DNA from: Tigriopus japonicus
Taxonomy: Eukaryota; Arthropoda; Copepoda; Harpacticoida; Harpacticidae
DNA length: 64,000 nucleotides
Assembly (NCBI GenBank): GCA_010645155.1
Contig: CM021323.1
Coordinates: forward strand, 9,978,196 to 10,042,195
Reading direction: 5' to 3'
Positions 1 through 12,146 of this stretch are shown in pieces. The notes below the pieces were generated by a model. That model was not told where the DNA came from. It saw only the letters and a list, made by a program, of their open reading frames with translations, and did no database searches. The number at the start of each line of letters is the position of its first letter. The stretch's first letter is position 1. The position numbers and the translations under genes are program-made.

Positions 1-518
1 ACATTATATAAATCTATTGTGCAGCCGCATCTGGAGTATGCTTCTCCCATTTGGGCGCCAGTTAGCTCGGGTGGTCTTCAAAAGATTGAAAAAGTCCAAC
101 GTTGTTTTACCCGTAAAATTTGTGGTATGGAAACCCTGTCTTATTGGGATAGGCTAAAAGCCCTACAACTTTACAGTTTACAACGTAGGTACGAGAGGTA
201 TCTAATAATTTATGTTTTTAAATGCATTCATGGACTTTGTCCTAATGCAGGCATTGTTTTCAACCATAATGACCGGAGAGGGATCACATGCCAAGTTAGA
301 GCCAAGTCAAGACCAGGAGACAGGAAATTGATCAAGACAATGAAATCTAAGTTTGTATTGTATCGCGCTCCTTCTCTATATAACTTGCTGCCTTCATCTT
401 TGCGACGAATCTATCCATTAGACAACTCATTGTTAAGTTTTAAGTCTCATTTAGACGACTTTTTATCTACTATCCCTGACCAGCCCTATGTTCAAGGACT
501 TTATCGGGCAGCTAATTC
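1..518 (+). pseudogene. LINE reverse transcriptase C-terminal fragment
   Basis: This is the post-catalytic tail of a non-LTR retrotransposon reverse transcriptase of the jockey/CR1/L2 kind. The frame is open from base 1 with no start, so it enters from outside the window. It shows the usual order of that region: a QPHLEYASPIWAP block, then EKVQRCFTRKI, then WDRLKALQLYSLQRRYERY, then YVFKCIHGL, and finally a PSLYNLLPSSLRR block. The catalytic ADD motif lies upstream, outside the window. The frame runs straight into an assembly gap, so the true end cannot be seen; the reading after the gap is not trustworthy. The same family recurs as decayed copies near 27.4-27.9 kb and, on the other strand, near 29.3-29.5 kb. 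The element family is confident from the motif order; the exact clade is inference. Confidence 0.8.
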
Positions 519-731
519 NNNNNNNNNNNNNNNNNNNNNNNNNNNNNNNNNNNNNNNNNNNNNNNNNNNNNNNNNNNNNNNNNNNNNNNNNNNNNNNNNN
601 NNNNNNNNNNNNNNNNNNNNNNNNNNNNNNNNNNNNNNNNNNNNNNNNNNNNNNNNNNNNNNNNNNNNNNNNNNNNNNNNNNNNNNNNNNNNNNNNNNNN
701 NNNNNNNNNNNNNNNNNNNNNNNNNNNNNNN
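519..731. other. assembly gap (N run)
   Basis: A run of 213 undetermined bases interrupts the LINE fragment. Reading frames drawn across it are artefacts, and the apparent protein after the gap should not be joined to the one before it. Confidence 1.
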
Positions 732-3177
732 GCATGGACAATGCTGGCTGGCTTTTAGCGATGTCTACGCGGCAGGCTGGTGGGGCGGGAATAGAGGGGA
801 CAACAAACAATTCTTCACAACCTCTTTTAATTGAAGGTTACATAAATCGCCACTAGATAGAGCCAAAACAGGTGCAATTTCTCTTGATTTCAGATCTATC
901 CTCAACTTAAATTTGTTGTCAAAATTGCAGCTTCCATCTTAAAGTGGATTTCTTTTTATATTTTGAGTCTTTTAGAGCTCAGCTACAATAGGGCACCCAA
1001 GTACAATGTGTAGAGGGCATGCTAAATCATTTGAGACCCATCTAGGTGAAGCTAATGTTGGTTTTCTTTAAAATCGTTCATTATAAATTACAAGTAACAT
1101 TGCATGAACCTTGCGCCATAGATCCAGGATCTTGGAAGACCTGGATGCCTTGGCTATTGACAAAAGTCGTTTTTCGAATTCTGGGCTAGCCAGAGAAAAA
1201 TCTGAAAAATCTAATCAAACCAAGTGTCTGACTGGCAATTCAAAGCTTAATTTCAACTTGATCGATTGAACGGGAAAGTCTTCAGAATCATTTAGTTCAG
1301 AGATAAGGGGTCCTTAGGAAACGCCACTTAGTTGTTGGTTTATAAATTAGGGTCAGACTTGCGACAAAAATTGAGTAGAGAGTGAACAAGCAAATGCACT
1401 TTCTACACTTTTGGCATATCTGCGCCCAGATTCAGCTTGAACAATTTCAACCAACAGATGCCGTGGCAAGTATGTGAGTCTCTAGAAACATTATATCGGT
1501 CCAAAATGTCTTTGCATCCAATTTGGAGTTTTTTTCACAAATTTCATGTACAAATGTTGAAATGATCGCTTGATTTCCTACCAATCCATTTAAATCCGCC
1601 AGTGTTGGATATTCCCTATCACCAGTAGGGAGAAGAAACAATGATTTTTACTGAAATTTTAAATTTTCCTGGCTTTGAGCATTTTTAACCTTTTCGCGAT
1701 TTTGCACGATTTCTGCGACTCTTTTTACGTGGATGTTTTGCTCTTTTTTTCTTTTTTGAGATTTTCAACTTCTTTTATTTTGAAAGTTTCTTTGAAATTT
1801 TGACGAATGCGAGGAAAAAAGGTTGAAGTTTCCTAGCCGTTTAGAAATTCGAGCTTCTGACCATTTTCTTTTTTAGTACAATTGTCTCCGGGAAGAGGGC
1901 GGTTTTTGATAATATTCTCTACTTCGCAACACCAAAAAAATATATTTTTACACAACTCTTTAAAAGAGGCACAGACATTCAAAATAAGCCACCAAATGAT
2001 GCGAGGGACAGAAGCCTCTAAATTATCAGTCTCTTACCCAACCATTTTACATTTTCTTTTAACTCTTTTGCCATTTTTCAACTGTTTAACCGACGGTTTT
2101 GTCGAAAAAAGCTAACTTAAAACTTTTCACCAACAAAGAAACCGCTTCCCAATCATCAGACAATTGTCGTTTTTGGAGAAATTCGACTCAAGTTCATGAG
2201 TTTTACAATCACATTCTTTTTCAATTCCTTTTTAAAGACAGATTAGGAACGTTCCTTGTATCTAAAGAAATGTTTAGAATATGTTGCCAATAAAGATTCG
2301 ATGCAATTGAAAACCTTGTCTGGCGGGGTCCCCAAAAAAAGGGGATGACCAAAGTAAGGTATCAAATTGTACCAATAGTTTTGGAAACCAAGAATATGGT
2401 TTAACAGTGTAGGGTAATTGATATAAGAAGAATGAAAGTAACAAGACATAAATTGTTACTGATGTAGTGAGTGTTCTATGGAAAGCACTTAACCCAACCA
2501 CTTCAATTAGTTATTTGCATTTTCATCTAAAAGGAATGGAGAATATTTCCTTCCTTATTGTCGTGGAACTAAAGTAGAGATGATTTCTTGACACAAATAT
2601 GAGCTCGTATAGCAATATTTCATAAGTCTATTACAAGGTCATCAGTACTTCGTGCCTCATGCCAAATCAAAAACTACTCGAATTACTCAAAACACAATAA
2701 TAGTACACTAACATTGAAGAAATATCAGAAAAGGAAGCATCTTTAAGTTTAATAGTCGCAGGTCTTGGTGAAATTGATCGAGTTGTGTAGAGATTATGAA
2801 TTTGGACTCAGTGGTGGCTTTATCTCACTCAAAATATTCTGAAAAATAGTTCTAGATTTGACCACACACCACATAGTCTGATAGTGACAGAATTGGTTAG
2901 ACGAAGAAAACTTAGTCTTGGGTAAACGCTTTTACTCTTCCTATTATTTTACTTAAAATCGCTTTGGAATCTTGTTTTGTTATAAATTACTTCTAGAAAC
3001 TGGGATGAACCACCCTGTACATTAGGGACAATTATCAAGTATCGACATAATTAATCAATTCAGTGTTGATGCAAGATGTTTTTCAAGGAGCAGAATAAAT
3101 GGCAACTTCTTGCTCTGACAGATGGACATGAAAAATTGCTTATAGGCAAAAATCCTGTTCAAAACACACTGCTCGTT
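732..3177. other. AT-rich non-coding stretch
   Basis: Short open frames occur on both strands but none shows a recognisable domain, good codon pattern or paired splice sites. The first hundred bases may be the 3' end of the LINE before the gap. I see no structured repeat here. Confidence 0.6.
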
Positions 3178-3437
3178 TTGGTTGGCGAGGCTTGGTTTAG
3201 TGCGGACTGCGTCCGTTTGCCCTGCGAATGAGTGGGATTCGATCCCGGCTGAGTGCCACCTTCAAACACTTCAAACTTTTGACTCTTTGGAGTCAAAACC
3301 TAGCATTGACCCGTCTTACAATGCAAACATTTACCAATACATACCTTTAAGTGTCAAGGAGCGGGAATATTCCTTCATGGAGCAACCACTATCAGTACCA
3401 AACAAACAACAACAAAACTGCTGCTTTCCAAACTAAC
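3178..3437 (+). repeat. tRNA-derived SINE
   Basis: The left end carries an A-box-like TGGTTTAGTGCGG near 3193-3205 and a B-box-like GGATTCGATCC at 3235-3245, the spacing expected of an internal RNA polymerase III promoter. A body follows, with a segment GGAGCGGGAATATTCC-like near 3359, and an AAC-rich tail at about 3400-3418. The body segment resembles that of the SINE at 9.4-9.7 kb, so both may belong to one family. Family membership is inference from a short shared core. Confidence 0.6.
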
Positions 3438-4768
3438 CCTTGACTGGACAATCGATTGGACAATAAATTTGTGGGAACATGGTTTTTTTTTGTTAATTTT
3501 CGACTTTTCAAGCCAACTGATTGCTCAATCACTTTCCTTTCCAATCACGATCATATTGATTGGATACGAATTTCAGTATTATAAACTCGTCAAGATATAG
3601 CCGTACATTCCGTCATTTGTGTAACGTTTGCTGGATTTGATGGATTGAAGTTGTTTGTTCACAAATCGACAGGATAAACTGCACCCAAATGAAGCCAAGA
3701 GAAAAAAAACATCCATTGGAAACCAGGCCATCGAGGATTGCCTGCTAGTTTAGAGTGACTTGAGTCGTCCTTCGTGTCTGATTGCGGTTAAGGTCCCTTG
3801 TGTGTTGCGGGAAACCTCAACTTCTTGGGTGGAGAGAAGCAAGGGCGACTTGAAATAGCCAGGGAGCAATGGCTCCACGGACGGAAAGAGACACATAAAA
3901 AGAACTAATGTTCTTTCTCAAAGGCAGTTCTGTTGATACGCAAAGCATTCACGAAACGGACCTGTTCCACCTTGTTGATATTGCTGGGTGGATAACTATC
4001 TCACCCTCTCCGTTGTCCCATCCGTTGTTGAGCATGGCCTTCACGCCAATGGGGGCCAATGAAAGCGTGGCGCGGATAAGGCCATTGCCAGAAACGAGGA
4101 TCAACGTCATAAGTAAGGGCTGTTTTAGCCCTCTAGTTCTAGCCCTTTAAAGAATCAGGACAACGTGCAAAAAGGATCCTGACTTACTATGTTGTATAAT
4201 TGTGTGAGTGTTCAGAACGCAACTTTCAGGCAATAAATGGACGGTGCGCGAGGCGAGAAAGGACGCAAAGACGACTGAAAATAACCAACCCACCACGAGG
4301 GTCCCTTCTCAAATGGCCTTAACAGGATACTTCTCTCGCTTGCCTCTGTTCCATGTCAGAGAGTGAGTGAGACCTGATACACGCAATTTTGTACCGGTAC
4401 ATGAGCCGAAATGAAACTCGGGCAATGGAGGAGGAGGCGTCAAGCCGGACACCAAGTGAACTTGTCCGACAGGCACGCACTTGGGCACATTGTAAAAATG
4501 GTCCAACGACGTCCTTGGGTGGCACATTTGGCCCTCGTCACTGGGTGAGAACTTGTTTGGCTGATGGCCATTTGGTTAGGTGCTTGGTCGGTTGGTCGGT
4601 CGTTTGTTCGGGTGGTGAGTCAGTCGATTGGATAGATGGATGGATAGATGGGCAAGACGGATTGTTGTCTAAGCCTTGGGAGGTGGTCCAGCCAGGCTGG
4701 AGGAGCGAAACAAGTGTCGTTTTGGAACACCAGCACAGCCTTTGATTTGCCATGGACACTTGGGAAGG

Positions 4769-4866
4769 AAGGAAGGAAGAAGAAGAAGAAGAGGCGGAGG
4801 TGGAGAAGAACATGGGAAAGAGGAAGAGGAAGAGCAAGAGGAGGTGACGGAGGAGGGGGAGGAATA
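4769..4866 (+). repeat. purine-rich low-complexity tract
   Basis: Almost unbroken A/G sequence (GAAGGAAGG then GAAGAAGAAG and GAGGAGG runs). It produces lysine/glutamate-rich and, on the other strand, serine/leucine-rich open frames that are artefacts of composition. Confidence 0.85.
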
Positions 4867-5241
4867 ACAACAAGACATGGCCTTCAACAGCCTTTGTCGA
4901 TCACTCGCTTTCGTTCGCACACCTACCTTATCCCAGTGAAAAGCTGTTAGCAGCACTCAATGTACGTAGAATGCCAGCCTGAAAATGGATAGAAGGTAAA
5001 GAGAAGGGAAAGTGAGGAAACAGAGCGCGAGAATGATAATAATATGAAGAGAGGAGGAAGAGGAGGAGGAAGAGAACCCACCACCATCACCAGCAACCTA
5101 CCTCACTTGCAATCCCGATTTGAGCAGCCACTTTCTCTTGAGCGGCCCAAAAGTGTCTTGCTTGTGGGTTGATTCTCCGTGTTCCCTGTGCCAGGTCTCT
5201 TTTTCTTTCTCTCCTTCTCTCGTGCATCAGTGAACTTCTTA

Positions 5242-5269
5242 AGTGAGTGAGTGAGTGAGTGAGTGAGTG
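5242..5269 (+). repeat. (AGTG)n microsatellite
   Basis: About seven perfect tetranucleotide units of AGTG. Confidence 0.95.
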
Positions 5270-5989
5270 GGGGAGCTCGCAAGAATGGTGGGACCCAAAT
5301 TGGTCCATGCGACGGACTCCAGAAAAGACGGAGAACAAGTGCTTTGGTCCCACTTCTTTTTGGTCTCTCCAATCTTAATTTGGGACATTTCACACTCATG
5401 TACCTCAAAAGACGCGTTGCTACAATTGTAAAGTCAACTAGCATCCTCCTACTTCGACGGTGACTAACGTTTGTTCATTGTTTCAATTGAAGCCATCTGT
5501 CCCAATACCAAAACCATCATCGTTCCATTCCGCCTAACTTGCAATCAGATGGGTGGCAAGTAAAGAAGACGAATTTTGTCACGTCCGGCTTATTTCTCAA
5601 TCGGATCATGGAAATCGGTGGTGTGCTCCTCCTGCATTCTCTCTCGCTCCTCGACAGCCTCAACTGATCGACCCAAAAGCAACCCAAAGGCCGACTGATC
5701 GACCGACCAACCAACTATCCCATACCCACTCACCCAGACCTAGTGAGAGTGCTCGGAGAGAACCTGGCGAGGCACCTTCAACATCCCCAACTGCATCCTT
5801 AAAGTCCCAGGCTCACTCGAGGCGGGACTAGTTAGTCCCTTTCCCATTATAGAACGAGCGAAGGCCAAAGAAGAATAAGAACAAATCGAGGACGGCTCCT
5901 AGTATCTTCAGTACTCTTCCTACTCGTCGTCAAACTCTTGTTCTTGCTGCTGCGCGTTGTCTTGCGTTGGTTGAGGCCAGCGGGCATTC

Positions 5990-6032
5990 AACCGTCCATC
6001 CACCCACCCATCTATCCATCCATCTGTGTCTG
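5990..6032 (+). repeat. (CCAT)n-like microsatellite
   Basis: Imperfect CCAT/CCAC tetranucleotide run within a pyrimidine-rich stretch that continues to about 6240. Confidence 0.8.
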
Positions 6033-8370
6033 TTTCCATCCTCGTCTCGCCTCTGTTGGTCGTGGGATTGTATCCTCTCCTCTCGTTCCCCACTTTCACT
6101 GCCTCCTTCTCCTTCCTCTTCTTGTTTTGGTTCGTCCTTTCTTTGGCCTCCTCTCTTCCTCCCTATCTCCTCTCTCCGACGCCCTCTTCAGTCAGTCGTT
6201 GTCCTTGTTCAGTCTCCGTCTTGGTTTCCCTTCCATCCAGTGAACTATCAGCCGCCCATTGGAGCCAACCAACAACCCAAGGACTAAGAGGTATGGTCGG
6301 CAGCATGCGAGCATGTACGACGACTCAAAGTCGTCGAATGCAATCCTAGTTCAAGAACTTCTTCTACCCCGGCTATTCCCCCTGAACCCCCAGTAGATTC
6401 CATGAAGATGCAGTGTCCGGTCCGTTGAGGGACAACACCGAAGGACGTCCGTTCCACGCCCTCACCCTCCGTGTAAAGTGTTGGTTAGCACGAGAAGAAG
6501 GAGAAAAAAAAGAACATTACAAATTCGCCACCACGAGCACGGGAGATTTTCCGACCAGAACCCAAAAGAAAGCAGCCCAAGCCAGTCCTACTTGAATTGT
6601 TCGGCACAAGATTTGCACAGGGCCCCTTGAAATGACGCCTCCATTCAGATTGGTTTCTCCTCAATGTTGTTGATCCCTTGGGCGACAACCCATCCGGCCT
6701 CACCTTCAGAAGTATTTCCAAAGTGGATAAGTGATGGTCGAGCAAGGCCTAATTCAATCAACCAATAAGTGAGCACTTCGCCTGGCATAAGGTAGAGTTT
6801 CATTTATTTTCTCAACTTGTTTGCTAACCTCGTCCCCCTATTAAACGGAAAGATCGGCCGACAAGCTTGAGCAAAACTCCTTTCCATGTGTTTTTTTACT
6901 GGAATGGATAAATGAGGAGGCAGGAATGAGTTGATGCCATGACAAGCACCATCAGCAGGAAGGGCTCAGAGCAATTAAGAACATTAATAGGAGAGAACAC
7001 CACACTTCCATCCATTCAACTTCAAGGTAGCCATGCACGCATCCTTCCATCGTGCGAACCAACCAAGCAACCAAGCAACCAAGCATTTAGCAAACAGGGA
7101 CCAAAGGCCAACAAAGTACGTACAATCGCTCTCGAAAGTGAGCTTGATGATGGCTCAGATATTTAATGATGGCCGAGAACGGAACTGATGATGTGGTGGG
7201 TCCATTGGGATGATTAAACGGATTAGCAGCGAAGACCAGGCTCCATATTTCTCGGCTTCGATCTTAACAAGATACAACCACGATGACTGTGTGAATCACC
7301 CTTCAATTGCAGTCAACGAAAAGCGGTTCCACGCTCTTTGCTTTGAGTAATTCATGAGTCATCGAAATTCAATCCAAGCCACAAATGCTTGCTGGCCTTT
7401 TCCATGCTATTCAATTTAACGATGAAAGGTGGTTAGTATGACCATTAACTCATTGCTGGAGCACGATTTTTAGCCACATGCAGAGAAACTAAGTTTTCTT
7501 TAATGAAACCACCACAAGACTAGCTCGATTCCCAACCCCAGGTTTAAATGATCGTAACGTAATAGGGCGCCCGACCATTGGCATGATTAAGTAACTCAAA
7601 GGATCGCCCATTAATGTTTCAATTCATTCACTTTGTGAGCGAGGTAGGTCATTCTGTGGCGCATGAACTTCCCCTTTTCAATGTGAGGCGAGACCGAGTG
7701 CAGTTCGTTATTAGGTCCCAGGCAATCGATATGGAATCATTCGAGGCTAAAGTAGCTGGCTCGCATTAGCCGACAAAAATTCCCTTAGTCGCCGAAGAGT
7801 GCTTTTGAAAGGCCTGTCATTTGATTGACCATTTTGGTCGACCATTCCGACGAGGGGCACACATGACTTGAATGGCTGTGCCGGTTTTTGATGAGGGGTT
7901 ATTGAGAAGTAACCAAAAGAAAGAAAGGAAGACCTTGCTTGACTTGTGCCTCAAGCGAGCTCCTCGAAGGCTAAAAAGAAATCGTTCGCGAGTAGGAAAT
8001 GCCGTTTGCTCGCACAAGTCAAATCTCAAAATGAGTCAACCTCATTGTCGTGACGAATGATGACTAATTGAAACGACGAGGTCGATTTTGCCGGATTTTC
8101 CATGTTTTGATGGGTTTGTATTTCTTGTCGGTGGAAGACGAATCGCTCTCATTAGCTTGGATAAAAGTGCCCTTCGTGTTAGTTTAGAATGCACTGGGAA
8201 ATGTTTTATTTTGGTGCAATTGTAGTGTTAGTGTTAGTATATCGATTGGATAAAAATATCGACGGAAACAAAGTTAGTTGTTTACTTGCCATTCTAATCT
8301 TTCATGATGAGTGTACACGATCCACTGTCAGAGATTGTAAATGTGAAATCGCGTTAGACCAACTATTCAC

Positions 8371-8398
8371 TCAACCAACCAACCAACCAACCAACCAA
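8371..8398 (+). repeat. (CAAC)n microsatellite
   Basis: Run of CAAC/AACC tetranucleotides. Confidence 0.95.
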
Positions 8399-9392
8399 GC
8401 AATTGAGATGTTGAGGAGAGAGAAATATATAGAGAGAGCTTTACACAGCAGGGAGGGTTTGGGAATGTTTTGTCGGAACAAACGAAAGTGCTTCTTCCTT
8501 TCCAGAAAATCCTTTCTTTTTACTGCAGTTCCCATCACGTTTTTAAACAACCTTGCGCATCGCTCTTCAGCATGAAAATTGGAAGCTTGCTTGAATATTT
8601 TTGAACTGCCATTTTGGACACTTTAGTTTAAAGCGTTTTTGGCCAAGGAAAGGGCATTCATTGCCCTATATGATTCATTGGTTACGATGGTCCATGAATC
8701 ACATATTGTCAATCAAGCCAATGGTGAAGGTCACTAATCACTCATTTGTTTGATGAACAGGGCCGCCAAAATTTGGAAAAAAATATCAGATCTTTTTGTA
8801 GTCATTTTGAGAAATAATGTAACAAAATCGTATCGTTTTGGTAATTTCATCAGCACTTTTCTCATGGATTGCAGCAGAAACTTACTGTTTCCTATGCTTC
8901 CATCATCTGTAAGTCTTACTTCATAGCTATAAATAGCTAATAAAATAAATTCATACTGTCACTACTGTAATAAATCCGCTCTGCTTCTTATCTTATATTG
9001 AATTTGCCATCTATTTTCCAGACCATTCTGAAGAGAACAAGTCACTTCCCCAGATTTTTTTTTTAATTTTCCCAATCTGTAACGTTGGCCAACAATCACA
9101 GATTTTTGTAATCACATGGTAAATAATATTTTACAAAAAAACAGGTTGCCCTGAATATTCATATTGCAGCAATATTGTATAATATCGGCTAGTTTCCTAA
9201 CTTTGATTTTGACCTTTTTCCAGAATTTTTTAACACAACAGCCAATTTTCACAATTTTGTTTTTGAAATTTTGCGCATTTTTTCATTTTGGACAATAACT
9301 GATTTTTTTGTAATTACATTGTAAAATGTAATTTACAACTATCTAGTGGCCCTGTTGATGTCATGTTAACACATGGTCAAACGAACGCAGTC

Positions 9393-9667
9393 AAGCCGTT
9401 TTAGCGTAGGGCTTGAGCATTCGCCAGCTATCCACCGCAATGTCCCTGGTTCGAATCCCCTTGCCGAGTCTTACTAACCTGAGGTATTGAGTTATATGCA
9501 GCAATCACGGGCCTTAACGGCTCAAACGGGCGAACCTGGGTCATTCCCGAGGGTGAGGTGCGAACTAATGCTTGGTCAGTGGAGCGGTAATATCCCCACT
9601 GAGCGGATAGCCTCTATCAGATCGCAGCTGCGAAGCTGAGTTCTGACTTCAGAAAAAAACAATGAAC
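9393..9667 (+). repeat. tRNA-derived SINE
   Basis: An A-box-like TAGCGTAGGGCTTGAG begins at 9402 and a canonical B box GGTTCGAATCC sits at 9448-9458, so the head derives from a tRNA gene. The body has a self-complementary block (GGAGCGGTAATATCCCC, near 9581-9597) and the element ends in a short A-rich tail before 9667. The region does not fold as a full tRNA, because the B-box arm does not pair well, so a SINE fits better than a functional tRNA gene. Confidence 0.65.
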
Positions 9668-11282
9668 AAACATTGTCAAACGAGTCACTTAGGTTGGGAA
9701 AGAACATTACATTTTTTGTTATATTTCACCTTTCCTTTCGGAATAGACCTAATAACAGAAAAGGTCCATGGAACAGAGCACTGGAGAAGAAGTCAAAAGA
9801 AAAAGCAATTACTTAAACACTCCATTTTGTATGAAATGGGTTGCGATATAAGTGGTTTTAGTGGTCGGAATAGCAACAAAAGCTTAGTTACAAAAGATAT
9901 AATGCAAAAAAATATATGTAATTTCAATTTAATTGTCAAGAAGGAGGATTTCTTTTCTGGCAAGGGTTGTGTCAATTGCGATATTAGAATTTGATCACTA
10001 AACCTGTTTGAATGCGTTGCTCAGTGACCAAAAGTCGTAATGAAGATTATTATTATTATTAATTAAGTCGTATCAAAATGAACTACAGTTACTTCACGAT
10101 GAATGTGATTGAAAACCCAACCATTGAACAATGGTACAACGAGCACATTGGCCGTAATAAAGGGGTTTGTGGTCACTAGGTTTGTATTTAACACTAACTT
10201 CACACATTATCCTTCTTGGGCCATTGTTATAAAAAACAGCAATACCTCCTGCATTATGTCATACACAATTGTATAATTGCTGAGGAACAAATCAAAGAAG
10301 TCTGTGTAAGATTTTCTTGGAACAAAAAATTGTTTGTTCAAAAAATAAAGAATTTAAAAACATACTTCAAGAAAGTTTCAAGTTAATCAAATCATCAAAA
10401 ACACTTTCGAATGCATCGCTCTTCTGAAAAAACACCTGGTCAATCACATGTACAAAGCGAGGGCATGTTTGTTTTTCATATTGTACCATTATGCGTGCTT
10501 ATTAGTTTTCGATACTCATCCGAAAATCAAGACGTTGACAAGCTGATTTCTTGGACATGAGATCTTCCAATAAGGAACGGCAATACGAATTGTATGTTCA
10601 GCATCAAAATAAAAACTAGTTTTCCTTGCATCTCCGGGAATGGCTCTAATGATCAAAAGACATTTTTACACCAAGAGCAAGAAACCCAATCGTATTCAAC
10701 TGAAAATAGCTCAGGTCTGCGTTTAATAGGCGCTTTTTTGCTCACAAGACAACGAAATTATGGAACAAATGAGATCGTTTCTTGTACATCCTTTGATATT
10801 GGACGGGATCAGTGGCTCAAAATTGGATCGAAACGTCTTGTTAAACTCCCTTAAAGGGGCCAGATTGTCGGAAACCTTTCGTGACCTCAAATTTGGGCTT
10901 TGCAGCTGCTGTAAAAAGGAATTTCTTATCTTGACATTTTAATCCTCTTGGCAGATCCACTCATCGATCAATGTCAGACGCCAGCCAGCCTTTGGCAACT
11001 TCAGCATCGTATTGTCAAAGAATCGAGAATCAACTACAATGCTGCCTCCTATACCAAGAACCAAGGCAATCAAGTTTGATGAGAATCACTGGCTGAATGA
11101 CTTTCTGTTCTATTTTAAGACAGTCGTAAAATGTCATGGGACTCGAGGGTACCTTCCCAAGTTTCCACCACCACTTCCACCGTACTTAGGCATCTCTTGA
11201 CTCTCTCTGGGGTGGAACTCGGGCTCTATGGAGAACTAACTCCAAATGAAACAATGTGAGGGGCAAGGGGCGTAATTTTCTT
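9668..11282. other. AT-rich intergenic, no gene seen
   Basis: Contains an ATT microsatellite near 10046-10062 and short unrelated open frames. An open frame at 11012-11200 has no recognisable domain. Nothing here can be supported as a gene. Confidence 0.5.
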
Positions 11283-11402
11283 TGACGTCATCTAAAGGTA
11301 GTAGTGAGTGCTCTCTTCTAGAGAGTTGAAGTGTGAATCAAGTGCCACCATGACTTGTGACGTCGGAAAGAAATGACAAGAACTAGTGACGTCGGAAAGA
11401 AA
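11283..11402 (+). promoter_or_regulatory. cluster of CRE-like sites
   Basis: A perfect palindromic CRE, TGACGTCA, sits at 11283-11290. Two TGACGTC half-plus sites follow at 11358-11364 and 11387-11393. The last two lie in a direct duplication of GTGACGTCGGAAAGAAA (11357-11373 and 11386-11402). Such sites bind CREB/ATF-type factors in animals. The cluster is about 0.75 kb upstream of the kinase gene; a role in controlling it is inference. Confidence 0.3.
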
Positions 11403-11786
11403 CCCAAATCCCTAGTCTTTCTCAAGCTGTAAGATTAGGGCCAAAAAGGGCGCTCAATAGGTTGCCATGTAGGAGGTGCAGGGGTAGCCTTACTGCTATT
11501 GGCTCTCTGCACTCACCTTGCATGTGAGTGGAGTGTCCTGTGAGCAGTGTAGTACGTTTGAGATTCAGCGTGATCTGTTGGCTGAGTATCTTCCCAGGAT
11601 GCGCCTACATTGGCAAGTAAACATTAGATAAGAGCCGGGACAAGCCGAATATCCGCTCATTAAGCGAACAAGACTTCCAATTCAAGACGTGTACGTAAAC
11701 TGATATCCTAAGAATCGAATGATTCACATTACGTATTTAACGACATGTTTCAAATTTCAACGATCATGCCCTTTTTTGCTTTTCAG

Positions 11787-11908
11787 ACGGAAATTCGCAT
11801 CTGCTTGAAGTGACTCCCAGTCCCGAGACATCCAACCATCTACGCAGAACGCTCCGACAGGTCATTGCTCAACAAGACAAAACGGAGAAGAACAATTGTG
11901 AAAAGTAA
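11787..11908 (+). CDS. candidate terminal exon, unknown protein
   Basis: A pyrimidine-rich acceptor (CTTTTTTGCTTTTCAG) ends at 11786. An open frame of 39 codons follows, starting after two bases and closing with TAA at 11906-11908. The peptide is polar and charged (LLEVTPSPETSNHLRR near its start, then a run of Gln, Lys and Glu) and looks like the end of a soluble protein. No partner exon upstream could be identified, and no domain is recognised. It could equally be 5' leader sequence of the kinase gene, whose coding region starts 238 bases downstream. Chance remains a real explanation for so short a frame. Confidence 0.25.
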
Positions 11909-12146
11909 TAATCAACAAACGACATAATCAAACACGATGCAAAAGAACCTGTGATATATCGTTACTGAATTGAAGTGTGTCACGGCAATTCATTGACGAG
12001 GCCGTTCTAGTGCCCTCTCGAACAACAAGAAACGGTCACTCACTCACTTACTGATGCTCGGATTACATCCATCGTAGTTTTGAATGAAAAACATTTTGTG
12101 ATTTGTGACTAGTCAGTTGTGTACCCCCCATTCCTTAGCCACTACC

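Larger units (their letters stand above)
3438..9392. other. non-coding region, simple repeats
   Basis: No gene is supportable here. The part from about 4.2 to 7.2 kb is richer in G+C and CpG than its surroundings and full of purine-rich or TGAG, CCAT and AACC runs, which could mark a promoter or 5' region. No open frame has a recognisable domain. From 7.2 to 9.39 kb the sequence is plain and AT-rich. Confidence 0.5.

Noticed and set aside
4538..6349. Numerous 90-118 codon frames in the purine/pyrimidine-rich region
   Set aside because: Low-complexity composition suppresses stop codons in several frames at once; no domain or splice structure supports any of them.
11012..11200. 62-codon frame with a gag-like feel (KFDENHWLNDFLFYF)
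   Set aside because: No zinc knuckle, protease, reverse transcriptase or LTRs nearby; the resemblance is too short to support a retroelement call.
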